Source: WHSM01 sp050701635 | Lineage (GTDB): Bacteria; Actinomycetota; Actinomycetes; Mycobacteriales; Micromonosporaceae | Direction of reading: 5' to 3' | Assembly (NCBI GenBank): GCA_050701635.1 | Contig: JBOGDF010000306.1 | Location: 1 to 6,788, forward strand | Length of the DNA: 6,788 nt | Part shown: positions 1 through 5,743 of the stretch, one piece after another | Layout of the letters: each line of letters starts with the position of its first letter | Position numbering within the stretch: the stretch's first letter is position 1 | Translations under genes and position numbers: made by a program | The notes under the pieces: model-generated | Seen by the model: only the letters and a program-made list of their open reading frames with translations | Told to the model about the DNA's origin: nothing | The model's database searches: none

Positions 1-104
1 CCGTGCGCGTCCTCCAACGCATCCTCGCGATGACCGCCGCGATCTGGCACAACTGGCACACCGGCCAGCCCACCATGCGATCCCTCATCGCGTACGACCA
101 CTAA
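1..104 (+). CDS. IS982-like transposase, C-terminal end only (cut by window edge)
   Basis: The frame starting at base 3 is open and ends at TAA 102-104. It gives 33 residues ending in RSLIAYDH, preceded by AAIWHNWHTGQP. From memory this resembles the extreme C-terminus of actinobacterial IS982-family (DDE) transposases, which catalyse cut-and-paste movement of a short insertion sequence. The catalytic residues are outside the window, so intactness cannot be judged. The frame converges tail-to-tail with btuD, whose stop codon lies only 18 bases further on, so the right end of the element must be within or just before the btuD terminus. I could not identify a clear terminal inverted repeat there. 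The family call rests on a short tail; another DDE family such as IS5 is possible. Confidence 0.6.
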   Translation, partial: VRVLQRILAMTAAIWHNWHTGQPTMRSLIAYDH

Positions 105-122
105 ACCCTTGGAATAGATCGT

Positions 123-914
123 CTAGTCCGTCTCGGCTTCGGGGCGGGTACGGATCGGGACCACCAGGGGGCCGGACTCGCCGTCGACGACGCGTACCCG
201 GGCGCCGTAGTGGCGGGCCAGGTGGGCCTCGGTGAGCACCTCGTACGGGGTGCCGCGCGCCACCACCTCGCCGGCGTCCAGCAGCACCAGCTGCTCGGCG
301 TACTCACCGGCGATCACCAGGTCGTGCATGGTGGCCAGCACGGTCAGGCCGCGCTCGTGACGCAGCCGGTCGACCAGCTCCAGCACCTCCTGCTGGTGCC
401 CGATGTCCAGCGCCGTGGTCGGCTCGTCCAGCAGCAGCACGGTCGCCCCCTGCGCCAGCGCGCGGGCCAGGAACACCCGCTGGCGTTCCCCACCGGAGAG
501 CGTCAGCAGCGCCCGGCCGGCGAAGCGTTCCAGATCCAGCAGCTCCAGCAGCTCGGCGACCACCTCCCGGTCGCGCGGCCCCTCCCGGCCCAGGATCGGC
601 AGGTACGGCGTACGCCCCAGCAGCACGTAGTCCAGCACCGCCATCCCGGGCGGCACCACGGGGCGCTGCGGCACCAGGGCGACCGTACGGGCGCGGTGCC
701 GGCGCGGCATCACGCGTACCGGTACGCCGTCCAGCTCCACCCGGCCGGTGAACGGCAGCAGCCCCGCGACGGCACGTACCAGCGTCGACTTGCCGGCGCC
801 GTTGGGCCCGATCACGGTCACCCACGCCCCGGCGGGCACCGTCAGGTCGACCCCGGTCAGCACCGGCGTGCCGTCCAGGCGTACCCCCAGGTCATGAACT
901 TCGATCGTGGTCAT
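123..914 (-). CDS. btuD: Cobalamin ABC importer, ATP-binding subunit (BtuD/FecE family)
   Basis: This 263-residue cytoplasmic ATPase powers B12 import by docking on the BtuC permease. The nucleotide-binding domain is complete. Walker A is GPNGAGKST (residues 36-44), the Q-loop glutamine is Q83 (VPQ), the signature is LSGGERQ (139-145), Walker B is VLLLDEP (159-165), the D-loop is ALD (168-170) and the switch histidine is H197 (MHD). The length and sequence match FecE/BtuD/HmuV-type importers, and substrate cannot be told from this subunit alone. The B12 assignment comes from the riboswitch upstream of the operon. The ATG start follows GGGGA at a spacing of about 7, but that motif lies inside a GC-rich palindrome (916-928). 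The start overlaps the stop of a 19-codon ORF by ATGA, so translation may depend on coupling. The C-terminus appears natural in length despite the transposase 18 bases away. Confidence 0.93.
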   Translation of the reverse strand: MTTIEVHDLGVRLDGTPVLTGVDLTVPAGAWVTVIGPNGAGKSTLVRAVAGLLPFTGRVELDGVPVRVMPRRHRARTVALVPQRPVVPPGMAVLDYVLLGRTPYLPILGREGPRDREVVAELLELLDLERFAGRALLTLSGGERQRVFLARALAQGATVLLLDEPTTALDIGHQQEVLELVDRLRHERGLTVLATMHDLVIAGEYAEQLVLLDAGEVVARGTPYEVLTEAHLARHYGARVRVVDGESGPLVVPIRTRPEAETD

Positions 915-970
915 AGCGGGGTCCCCGCGGAAACGTGGAGCGCAGCGGAGCGTTTTCGTGGGGTGCTCAT
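911..970 (-). CDS. 19-codon ORF bridging btuC and btuD
   Basis: Reading MSTPRKRSAALHVSAGTPL, this tiny ORF starts at an ATG (970-968) that overlaps the btuC stop as ATGA, and ends at a TGA (913-911) that overlaps the btuD start as ATGA. It lies entirely within the palindromic element between the two genes. I know of no family for the peptide, and it is basic with no membrane segment. The most likely role, if any, is to carry ribosomes from btuC to btuD so that the two subunits stay in step. It may equally be a chance reading of the inserted DNA; only the double overlap argues for use. Confidence 0.35.
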   Translation of the reverse strand: MSTPRKRSAALHVSAGTPL

Positions 971-971
971 A
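911..971. repeat. Palindromic insertion-like element between btuC and btuD, with 5-bp direct repeats
   Basis: The plus-strand word TCATA (TATGA on the coding strand) occurs at 911-915 and again at 967-971, at the btuD start and btuC stop respectively. Between them lies an imperfect palindrome. The arms are 923-935 (CCCCGCGGAAACG) and 951-963 (CGTTTTCGTGGGG), 13 positions that pair fully on the plus-strand transcript with two G-U wobbles. The loop is 15 bases, 936-950, with the purine-rich word GGAGCGCAGCGGAG. On the minus-strand mRNA the same arms have two A-C mismatches. A tighter palindrome (GCGGGG/CCCCGC, 916-928) covers the weak btuD SD. The layout looks like a small mobile repeat with a target duplication, but no second copy is present in this window. 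Confidence 0.5.
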
Positions 972-2034
972 CCGGCATCCGCCTCACCGAGCGCAGCACG
1001 ATGATGAAGAACGGGGCGCCGAAGAACGCCGTGACCACGCCGATCGGCAGCTCCGCCGGGGCCAGCACCACCCGCGCCAGCAGATCCGCGAACGCCAGGA
1101 ACGCGGCGCCGAACAGCACACACAGCGGCAGGATCACCCGGTAGCTGTAGCCGGCGAGCAGCCGCATCAGGTGCGGCACGATGATCCCGACGAAGCCGAT
1201 CAGGCCGCTCACCGACACCGCTGCGGCCGCCGCCAGCGACGCCACCGCGACCAGCCGGAACCGCACGTACGAGGGGCGCAGCCCCAGGCTCGCCGCCTCC
1301 TCGTCGCCGACCGCCAGCACGTCCAGCCACCGCCCGTGGGCCACCATCACCAGGATCGTGACCAGGAAGTACGGCAGCAGCAGCCGTACGTCGTGCCAGC
1401 CGGATACCGCGAGCTGCCCCAGCACCCACGAGTACACCTGCTGCACCGTGTCGGCGTCGCGCTGCATCAGGTACGTCTGCACCGCGGTGAGGAAGTTCGC
1501 GACCGCCACCCCGGCCAGGATCAGCATCGCCGCGGACCGCCGCGACCCGGAGGCGCCCAGCCCGTACGTGAGCGCCACCGCGACCAGCGCCCCCGCGAAC
1601 GCGTACGCCGGCAGCTCCACCGGGGTCTGCGGCGGCAGGCCGGAGCGCAGCAGCACCGCGACGGTGGCGCCCAGCCCGGCGCCGGCCGCCACCCCGAGCA
1701 GGTACGGGTCGGCCAGCGGGTTGCCGAACACCCCCTGGTACGCCCCGCCCGCGGTCGCCAGCAGCGCCCCGACCAGCAGCGCCAACACCACCCGGGGCAG
1801 CCGCAGCTCCCAGACGATCGCGCCCTGCCGCTCCGACAGGCCGCTCGCCAGGTCGACCCCGGGCAGCCGGTCCAGCAGCTCCAGCGCGACCGCCCCGGGC
1901 GGCAGGGTGGTGGGCCCGATCGCCACCCCGGCGATCAGCATCACCACCACCGCCGCCACGCCGCCGACCAGCCAACCGGCACCCAGCCGCGCCGGCGCGC
2001 TGCCGGCGGCGGGCCGGTCGGGGTCAGCGGTCAC
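967..2034 (-). CDS. btuC: Cobalamin ABC importer, permease subunit (BtuC/FecCD family)
   Basis: This 355-residue polytopic membrane protein would form a homodimeric channel for B12 and bind BtuF outside and BtuD inside. It has the FecCD signatures in order: a first membrane segment at about 20-41, RLPR at 78-81 followed by a glycine-rich helix, NPLADP at 105-110, the cytoplasmic coupling segment GDEEAASLG at 243-251, and GLIGFVGIIVPHLMRLL at about 277-293. Length and hydrophobicity fit the ten-helix family. I chose the GTG start at 2034 because its GTGA overlaps the btuF stop by four bases and AAGG lies 7 bases upstream, within the btuF tail. The frame stays open further upstream, but only as btuF antiframe. 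It is translationally coupled to btuF. Its TGA stop overlaps the ATG of the 19-codon ORF. Confidence 0.93.
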   Translation of the reverse strand: MTADPDRPAAGSAPARLGAGWLVGGVAAVVVMLIAGVAIGPTTLPPGAVALELLDRLPGVDLASGLSERQGAIVWELRLPRVVLALLVGALLATAGGAYQGVFGNPLADPYLLGVAAGAGLGATVAVLLRSGLPPQTPVELPAYAFAGALVAVALTYGLGASGSRRSAAMLILAGVAVANFLTAVQTYLMQRDADTVQQVYSWVLGQLAVSGWHDVRLLLPYFLVTILVMVAHGRWLDVLAVGDEEAASLGLRPSYVRFRLVAVASLAAAAAVSVSGLIGFVGIIVPHLMRLLAGYSYRVILPLCVLFGAAFLAFADLLARVVLAPAELPIGVVTAFFGAPFFIIVLRSVRRMPV

Positions 2035-2960
2035 GCAGGGACCTTGGCCGCCGCATCGGTCACGATCCGTACCAGCTCCACGATCCGGGGGCCCCAACGC
2101 GAGGCGATGTCGTCGTCCAGCGCGTACACCCCGCCGGATTTCACCGCGGTGAGCTTGTTCCAGCCGGGACGCTTGGCAACCACCTCAGGCGACTGGCCGC
2201 AGCACTTGGTGTCGGCCAGGAACACCAGATCCGGGTTGGCGGAGATCACGTACTCGGCGGACAGCTGCGGGTACCCCGAGCCGTCCTTGTCTGCCGCGTC
2301 GGCGATGTTCTGCAGCCCGGCCTCCTTCAGCACCGCGCCGATGAACGTCTTCGACGTCGCCGAGTGCAGCTGCGGGTCCAGCTCGTAGTAGTACGTCAGC
2401 GGCTTGTCCCGCTTCGGCACGTCCTTGGTGAGCTTCGCGATGTCGGCCTTCATCCGCTCGTTGAGCGCCTGGGCCTCCTTCGCCCGCCCGGTCAACGCCC
2501 CAAGATCCTCAATCTGTTGGTACGTGTCCTGCAGCGTCGTCGCCGCCGGGGCCACGTACACCGGGATCTTGAGTTTCTTCAGCGAGTCGACCACCTGGTT
2601 GGCGTCGTACGCGAGCACCACCAGGTCCGGGTCGTAGCCGGCGACCGCGTCAGCGTTCGGCTTGAACCCGGAGAGCTTGGTGACCGGGGCGTCCTTCGGA
2701 TAGTTGGACAGGTCGTCCACCGCGGCGACCTGCTTGCCGGCCCCGATCGCGAACAGCATCTCGGTGGCGGTGGGCGAGAGCGAGACGATCTTGGTGGGCT
2801 GCTTGTCGAGCACCACCTTGCCGGCCGCACCCTCCACGGTCACCGGGTAGTCGTCTCCCGCCGGGGTGCTGGGCTCGGCGGCCGGTTCGCCGCCGCCGCA
2901 GCCGGCGAGCGCGCCGGTCAGCGCAAGGGCGACCGCGAGGGCCAGGGTTCTACGTTTCAT
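2031..2960 (-). CDS. btuF: Cobalamin-binding lipoprotein of ABC importer (BtuF family)
   Basis: This 309-residue extracellular lipoprotein captures B12 and delivers it to BtuC. The signal sequence starts MKRR, has a hydrophobic core (6-18) and a lipobox LAGC with the lipidated cysteine at C21, followed by a Gly/Pro/Glu-rich linker. The mature part is a Peripla_BP_2 domain: KIVSLSPTATEMLFAIGAG at 57-75, a BtuF-like SNYP at 85-88, and YDPDLVVLAYD (109-119) ending the first lobe. The second lobe carries NPDLVFLADTKCCGQ at 242-256. The vicinal cysteines C253-C254 are notable; I believe related actinobacterial proteins share them, but could not check. The ATG at 2960 is chosen because a strong SD (AGGAGG, complement of 2967-2972) precedes it by 6 bases and it begins a proper signal peptide. 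The frame is open further to 3299 but that part is the leader. It is regulated by the upstream B12 riboswitch. Confidence 0.94.
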   Translation of the reverse strand: MKRRTLALAVALALTGALAGCGGGEPAAEPSTPAGDDYPVTVEGAAGKVVLDKQPTKIVSLSPTATEMLFAIGAGKQVAAVDDLSNYPKDAPVTKLSGFKPNADAVAGYDPDLVVLAYDANQVVDSLKKLKIPVYVAPAATTLQDTYQQIEDLGALTGRAKEAQALNERMKADIAKLTKDVPKRDKPLTYYYELDPQLHSATSKTFIGAVLKEAGLQNIADAADKDGSGYPQLSAEYVISANPDLVFLADTKCCGQSPEVVAKRPGWNKLTAVKSGGVYALDDDIASRWGPRIVELVRIVTDAAAKVPA

Positions 2961-2966
2961 GGAATG

Positions 2967-3014
2967 CCTCCTGCCGGGTCGAGGGTCGGTGGCTTCGCCC
3001 GACAGGAGCTGTCG
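2967..3014 (-). promoter_or_regulatory. btuF SD with alternative sequestering / releasing hairpins
   Basis: In the btuF leader the SD region reads CGGCAGGAG (complement of 2968-2976). An upstream CTCCTGTCG (complement of 3000-3008) can pair with all nine of its bases, eight Watson-Crick and one G-U, across a 23-base loop, which would hide the SD. The same CTGTCG can instead pair with CGACAG just upstream (complement of 3009-3014), forming a 6-bp hairpin with loop CTC over 3000-3014 that leaves the SD free. The two helices share CTGTCG and so exclude each other. This is what a translational expression platform looks like, and it sits between the B12 aptamer and btuF. Pairing is seen directly; the switching role is inferred. 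Confidence 0.7.
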
Positions 3015-3065
3015 TACGAGACGCCCGTTCCTCGAGAGCGCGTGTCGTCGGGGCACGGGGGCCCC

Positions 3066-3190
3066 GGCCGTATCGCAGGCGACCTGGCTCGTCCGTGGGG
3101 CTGGCGCCCCGGAGGCATCGCAGTTGCGGGACAGCGCCGGATTCGCACCGGCTTCGCTCCGGTACGGCTGCCAGAACCGTACCCAAGCGA
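3066..3190 (-). ncRNA. Cobalamin riboswitch (aptamer) controlling btuFCD
   Basis: The minus-strand leader holds the conserved elements of the cobalamin riboswitch in the right order. First is a hairpin with 7-bp arms GGTACGG/CCGTACC (3161-3183). Next is GCCGGTGCGAATCCGGC (complement of 3136-3152), then CCCGCAACTG (3121-3130), a variable stem with GGGGC-GCCA-GCCCC (about 3099-3112), and the B12-box variant GAGCCAGGTCGCCTGC (3075-3090). In known members B12 binding stabilises a fold that lowers expression of the downstream uptake or synthesis genes. The end is about 105 bases before the btuF ATG. The outer limits are approximate because the closing helix is not obvious. Confidence 0.93.
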
Positions 3191-3201
3191 CCCGGACCCG
3201 A

Positions 3202-3237
3202 CCGCGCCGCCCTCGCGCGGGGGCGAGGACGGCGCGG
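3202..3237 (-). terminator. Strong GC hairpin, probable U-less terminator upstream of the riboswitch
   Basis: The arms are 3202-3216 and 3223-3237, fifteen pairs with a 6-base loop. On the minus-strand transcript all pairs form (one G-U), whereas on the plus strand there is one C-A mismatch, so the structure favours minus-strand RNA. It begins 12 bases after the stop of the 45-codon ORF and ends about 12 bases before the riboswitch. No T-tract follows, as is common in high-GC actinobacteria. It could end transcription coming from ung, or alternatively be the 5' part of the btu leader. Confidence 0.55.
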
Positions 3238-3249
3238 CGGATGCTCAGC

Positions 3250-3387
3250 TCAGCAGCGGATCGTCGGACCGTACTTCGTGGCCGTGTGGCTGCTTGCACC
3301 GTTCCGCTTCCACATGACGATCACCTTGGTGCGGTGCGACGCGGCGTTGCAGTTCACCCAGTTGGCGGTCTGTGCGGTGTCCCTCAC
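3250..3387 (-). CDS. 45-codon orphan ORF, possible remnant of an exported-protein gene
   Basis: From a GTG at 3387 the frame encodes 45 residues ending at TGA 3252-3250. It includes TANWVNCNAASHRTK, KVIVMWKRNG and the C-terminus KYGPTIRC. About 41 of 45 third positions are G or C, and the Cys/Trp/Tyr spacing looks like the end of a small exported domain rather than a shadow frame. There is no signal peptide and no convincing SD before the GTG; the frame continues upstream only into the antiframe of ung, whose stop is 25 bases before the GTG. I read it as a 3' fragment left after rearrangement, or a short gene read through from ung. No family is recognised. A strong hairpin follows it. Confidence 0.4.
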   Translation of the reverse strand: MRDTAQTANWVNCNAASHRTKVIVMWKRNGASSHTATKYGPTIRC

Positions 3388-3412
3388 GTCAGCAAATCCG
3401 GCAAACCGCCGG

Positions 3413-4090
3413 CTACGGGAGCTGCCAGTCCACGGGGTCGGCGCCAGCGGCCACCAGGCACTGGTTGACGCGGCTGAACGGGCGGGAGCCGAAGAAGCCG
3501 CCGGCGGCCGACATCGGGCTCGGGTGCACCGACTCGATGCAGGTCACACCGTCGAGCAGCGGTCGCAGCGACTGCGCCTGCCGGCCCCACAGGATCGCGA
3601 CCATCGGCTTGCCGCGGGCGGCGAGCGCGCGTACCGCCTGGTCGGTGACCTTCTCCCAGCCCTTGCCCTGGTGGGCGGCGGACTTGCGGGGCTGCACCGT
3701 GAGCACCCTGTTGAGCAGCAGCACGCCCTGCTTGGTCCACGGGGTCAGGTCGCCGTTGGACGGCGGCGGCACCCCGACGTCGTCGACCAGCTCCCGGAAG
3801 ATGTTGCGCAGCGAGGCCGGCAGCGGGCGTACGTCCGACGCGACCGCGAAGCACAGCCCGATCGGATGCCCCGGCGTCGGGTACGGATCCTGACCGACGA
3901 TCAGGACGCGTACCTCGTCGAAAGGTTGGTTGAACGCCCGCAGCACGTTCTCGCCGGCGGGAAGGTAACGCCGGCCCGCGGCGATCTCCTGCCGCAGGAA
4001 CTGCCCCATGGCGGCGATGTCATCGGCCACCGGCTCCAGCGCCTTGGCCCAGCCAGCTTCCACGATCTCGTGCAACGGTCGCCCTGTCAC
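3413..4090 (-). CDS. ung: Uracil-DNA glycosylase, family 1
   Basis: The enzyme removes uracil from DNA after cytosine deamination or dUMP misincorporation, starting base-excision repair; this matters in GC-rich genomes. The 225 residues contain the catalytic water-activating motif GQDPY (66-70, Asp68), the uracil-pocket segment GLCFAV (78-83), LLLNRVLTV (124-132) with the base-specific Asn, and the DNA-intercalation motif HPSPMS (189-194, His189). Length is typical of bacterial Ung. I chose the GTG at 4090, giving the usual N-terminus VTGRPLHEIVEAGW with AGGGTGG about 8 bases upstream. A GTG at 4111 would add seven residues and nearly abut the stop of the preceding gene, and is the main alternative. 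The gene follows the DUF4229 gene closely, so co-transcription is likely. Confidence 0.96.
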   Translation of the reverse strand: MTGRPLHEIVEAGWAKALEPVADDIAAMGQFLRQEIAAGRRYLPAGENVLRAFNQPFDEVRVLIVGQDPYPTPGHPIGLCFAVASDVRPLPASLRNIFRELVDDVGVPPPSNGDLTPWTKQGVLLLNRVLTVQPRKSAAHQGKGWEKVTDQAVRALAARGKPMVAILWGRQAQSLRPLLDGVTCIESVHPSPMSAAGGFFGSRPFSRVNQCLVAAGADPVDWQLP

Positions 4091-4116
4091 GGCTGACCAC
4101 CCTAGCGCCACGCGGG

Positions 4117-4440
4117 CTACGCCTCGCGTCCGGCGGAAGGCGTGTCGGGCGGCGGGCTGGGCTGCTTGTCTTCGCCGGGCGGCGGGGTGGGCGGCGCGTC
4201 CTCACCGGCGAGGGCGGCGCGGAGCTGCTCCTTCTGCTCGCGGCGCTTGCGGGCTCCGTCGGCGATCTGCTCGGCGAACTCGTTCCGCCACCGCCGCAAC
4301 AGGAAGTACGACAGCACCATCGACGCCACGAGCGCGATCATCAGCGTCAGGAGCAGATTCATCCGGAACGGCAGCAGCGCCAGCGCCGCCAGCGCGAACA
4401 GCAGCACCCGTCCCAGCGTGTATTTCACCGCGGCACTCAC
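4117..4440 (-). CDS. DUF4229 small membrane protein
   Basis: This 107-residue protein begins VSAAVKYTLGR and has two membrane helices at about 10-24 and 28-48, with the loop PFRMN between them. The second helix ends in FLLRRWRNEFAEQ, followed by a charged helix to about residue 80 and a Pro/Glu-rich acidic tail (82-107). The KYTLGR start, short helical hairpin and RRWR junction fit DUF4229, an actinobacterial family of unknown function. The GTG at 4440 is chosen because DUF4229 proteins begin at this K-Y-T motif; its SD is weak (TTGG). The frame stays open to 4602, but that part is the antiframe of the neighbouring gene. It lies 43 bases after the four-helix membrane protein gene, probably in one transcript with it and with ung. 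Confidence 0.8.
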   Translation of the reverse strand: MSAAVKYTLGRVLLFALAALALLPFRMNLLLTLMIALVASMVLSYFLLRRWRNEFAEQIADGARKRREQKEQLRAALAGEDAPPTPPPGEDKQPSPPPDTPSAGREA

Positions 4441-4483
4441 AGCGCCAAGTCTGCCATCCGGCGCCGCGCCCGGGCTGCGGAGG

Positions 4484-4990
4484 CTAGGCGTCTTCCAGGT
4501 CGGCGTACCGGCGGATGCCGTAGAACCACAGCGGGGCGTACGTGAACGCCGCCACCGCGGCACCGACCACTCCGCTGACCAGCGGCGGCACCGGCGCGGC
4601 ATGCAACAGGAAGCCGATCGCCGCCCCGAGCGCCAACGCCACCAGCCCGGCGACGATCGCCACCGGCACCCGGCTGCGGGCGCCCTTCCAGGCGCGGAAC
4701 TCCTCCACGTACAGCCAGAAGACCATGACGCCCGCCAGCCAGCCGCTGGTCTGCAGCAGCTCCCCGAAACCGACCCAGGTGGAGATCGCGTCGACGGCCG
4801 CCACGGCGACGATGCCGACCACCAGCAGCACCACGACCGCTTCCAGCAGATGCCGGTACGTCACGATCCGGCCGTACGCGTTGCGCCGCGGCCACGAGGT
4901 GGCCTGCCCCGCGCTGGTCGCCTCGTCCCGGGAGAAGTTCTCGACTGTGTGCCGCTCGGCCACGTCGTCGTCGAACTGCTTGTCGTTCAT
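4484..4990 (-). CDS. Four-helix membrane protein of unknown function
   Basis: I do not recognise a family. The 168-residue product has a polar, acidic N-terminus of about 48 residues, presumably cytoplasmic (MNDKQFDDDVAERH). Four hydrophobic segments follow at about 50-69, 79-95, 108-128 and 134-155, and then a short tail (RRYADLEDA). Trp/Phe/Tyr are clustered at the segment ends (FWLYVEEF at 91-98, LWFYGIRRY at 154-162). High G/C third positions and a good start, ATG at 4990 with GAGGCGGA about 7 bases upstream, support a real gene. It is first in a minus-strand run with DUF4229 and ung, and diverges from the exported-protein gene. A role in membrane or quinone physiology from the nearby mqnE would be a guess. 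Confidence 0.8.
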   Translation of the reverse strand: MNDKQFDDDVAERHTVENFSRDEATSAGQATSWPRRNAYGRIVTYRHLLEAVVVLLVVGIVAVAAVDAISTWVGFGELLQTSGWLAGVMVFWLYVEEFRAWKGARSRVPVAIVAGLVALALGAAIGFLLHAAPVPPLVSGVVGAAVAAFTYAPLWFYGIRRYADLEDA

Positions 4991-5159
4991 GGGTCCGCCT
5001 CGTACCAGTCAGGTGGGAAATCCCCCGATCCGAGCTGAGCGTACGCGGCTCGCGGCCCCGACCACAGCGCCGGGCGAGAGTCGGCTGTTAGCGCGATGAG
5101 AGAGCTGGCGTACACCATCCCGGCTGACCACATCGAATCCCCATAGAAGGCGGGAAATC
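4991..5159. promoter_or_regulatory. Divergent spacer with a small palindrome
   Basis: This 169-bp stretch must hold promoters for the minus-strand membrane-protein gene and the plus-strand exported-protein gene, but I find no convincing -35/-10 pair on either strand. It contains GCGTACGC (5039-5046), a perfect 8-bp palindrome between CGAGC (5031-5035) and GCTCG (5048-5052), a possible operator or weak cruciform. The word GGGAAATC occurs at 5014-5021 and again at 5152-5159 just before the plus-strand ATG. The SD for that ATG is AAGGCGGG (5147-5154). Confidence 0.35.
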
Positions 5160-5657
5160 ATGACGAAGCGTGGCAGGCGGGTGTCCGTCGGGATCGCCCT
5201 GGCGGTCGCGGTGCTGGCGACCCTGGCGCTCAGCGTAACCAGCGGAAACGCGCTCGCCCGAAGCAACGCCCCGGCACCCGCGGACGCGACCGCGTCCAGC
5301 TACAAGGGCTACAACTGCGAAGGCAGGATCTGCACGTGGGGTACGGAGTCCGACACCGGCCGATCCGTACGCGGTTGGGCGCGGGTCTCCGGGCTCTACA
5401 CGGCCTACCAGTACCGGGTACGGGTGTACGTCTACTACTGCAACTACGCGGACGGCTCCGGGCTTGACCCCTGCTACCGGCAGACGGTCAGCGCGTGGAA
5501 ATACTCCTCGTACGGCGCCGACGCGGTGAGCGTGAAGAGCGACTGGGTGGCCGATCGGGGCGACTACACCAAGACGTACGCCCACTACTACAAGCGGAAG
5601 CGGGGCGGCGGCGACTGGGCGTTCGCCGGGCGGGTGAGGAGCGAACGCTTCTCCTGA
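5160..5657 (+). CDS. Tyrosine-rich exported protein of unknown function
   Basis: I do not recognise a family. The 165-residue product starts with a Sec-type signal peptide: basic MTKRGRR, hydrophobic core at about 9-27, and likely cleavage after ALA (31-33). A short Ala/Pro/Ser linker follows, then a domain from about residue 48 with four cysteines at 53, 58, 94 and 105, two potential disulfides. That part holds about 16 tyrosines, with alternating patterns such as YRVRVYVYYC (85-94), suggesting a beta-sheet fold. The C-terminal part is basic (KRKRGGGDW), so the mature protein is cationic and aromatic. There is no lipobox or membrane anchor, so it is probably released or held at the wall. The ATG has a good SD (AAGGCGGG, 5 bases). 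It is the only complete plus-strand gene and stands alone between divergent and convergent neighbours. Confidence 0.8.
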   Translation: MTKRGRRVSVGIALAVAVLATLALSVTSGNALARSNAPAPADATASSYKGYNCEGRICTWGTESDTGRSVRGWARVSGLYTAYQYRVRVYVYYCNYADGSGLDPCYRQTVSAWKYSSYGADAVSVKSDWVADRGDYTKTYAHYYKRKRGGGDWAFAGRVRSERFS

Positions 5658-5670
5658 CCGTCACTCCCGT

Positions 5671-5705
5671 CGCGGGCCTGGGCGGGCTGACTGCCCGGGC
5701 CCGCG
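5671..5705 (+). terminator. Hairpin terminator after the exported-protein gene
   Basis: The arms CGCGGGCCTGGGC (5671-5683) and GCCCGGGCCCGCG (5693-5705) form 13 pairs, with one U-G wobble, around a 9-base loop. It starts 13 bases after the TGA of the plus-strand gene and lies 38 bases from the stop of the convergent mqnE. No T-tract follows; on the minus strand one pair becomes an A-C mismatch. It may serve both convergent genes. Confidence 0.7.
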
Positions 5706-5743
5706 GCGATGTCCAGCAGCTGATGTGCTGACCGCCGTACTGG

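Noticed and set aside
105..125. ACCCTTGGAATAG just after the transposase stop as an IS terminal repeat
   Set aside because: An ACCC-type end is in the wrong orientation for the right end of a plus-strand transposase element, and the left end is not available to compare.
907..2388. A 493-codon plus-strand open frame opposite btuC and btuF
   Set aside because: It is antisense to well-supported genes, has Gln/His/Arg-rich nonsense composition and no family motif; long antisense frames are expected at this GC content.
123..2960. Reading the importer as heme or siderophore specific
   Set aside because: The three proteins alone allow it, but the cobalamin riboswitch directly upstream and the BtuF-like SNYP segment favour B12.
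2961..3299. N-terminal extension of btuF to an upstream start
   Set aside because: The extension translates the riboswitch and leader, has no protein-like features, and the internal ATG has a strong SD and begins a proper lipoprotein signal.
3095..4096. A 333-codon plus-strand open frame opposite ung
   Set aside because: It is a shadow of ung and the riboswitch region, with low-complexity Arg/Gly/His composition and no motif.
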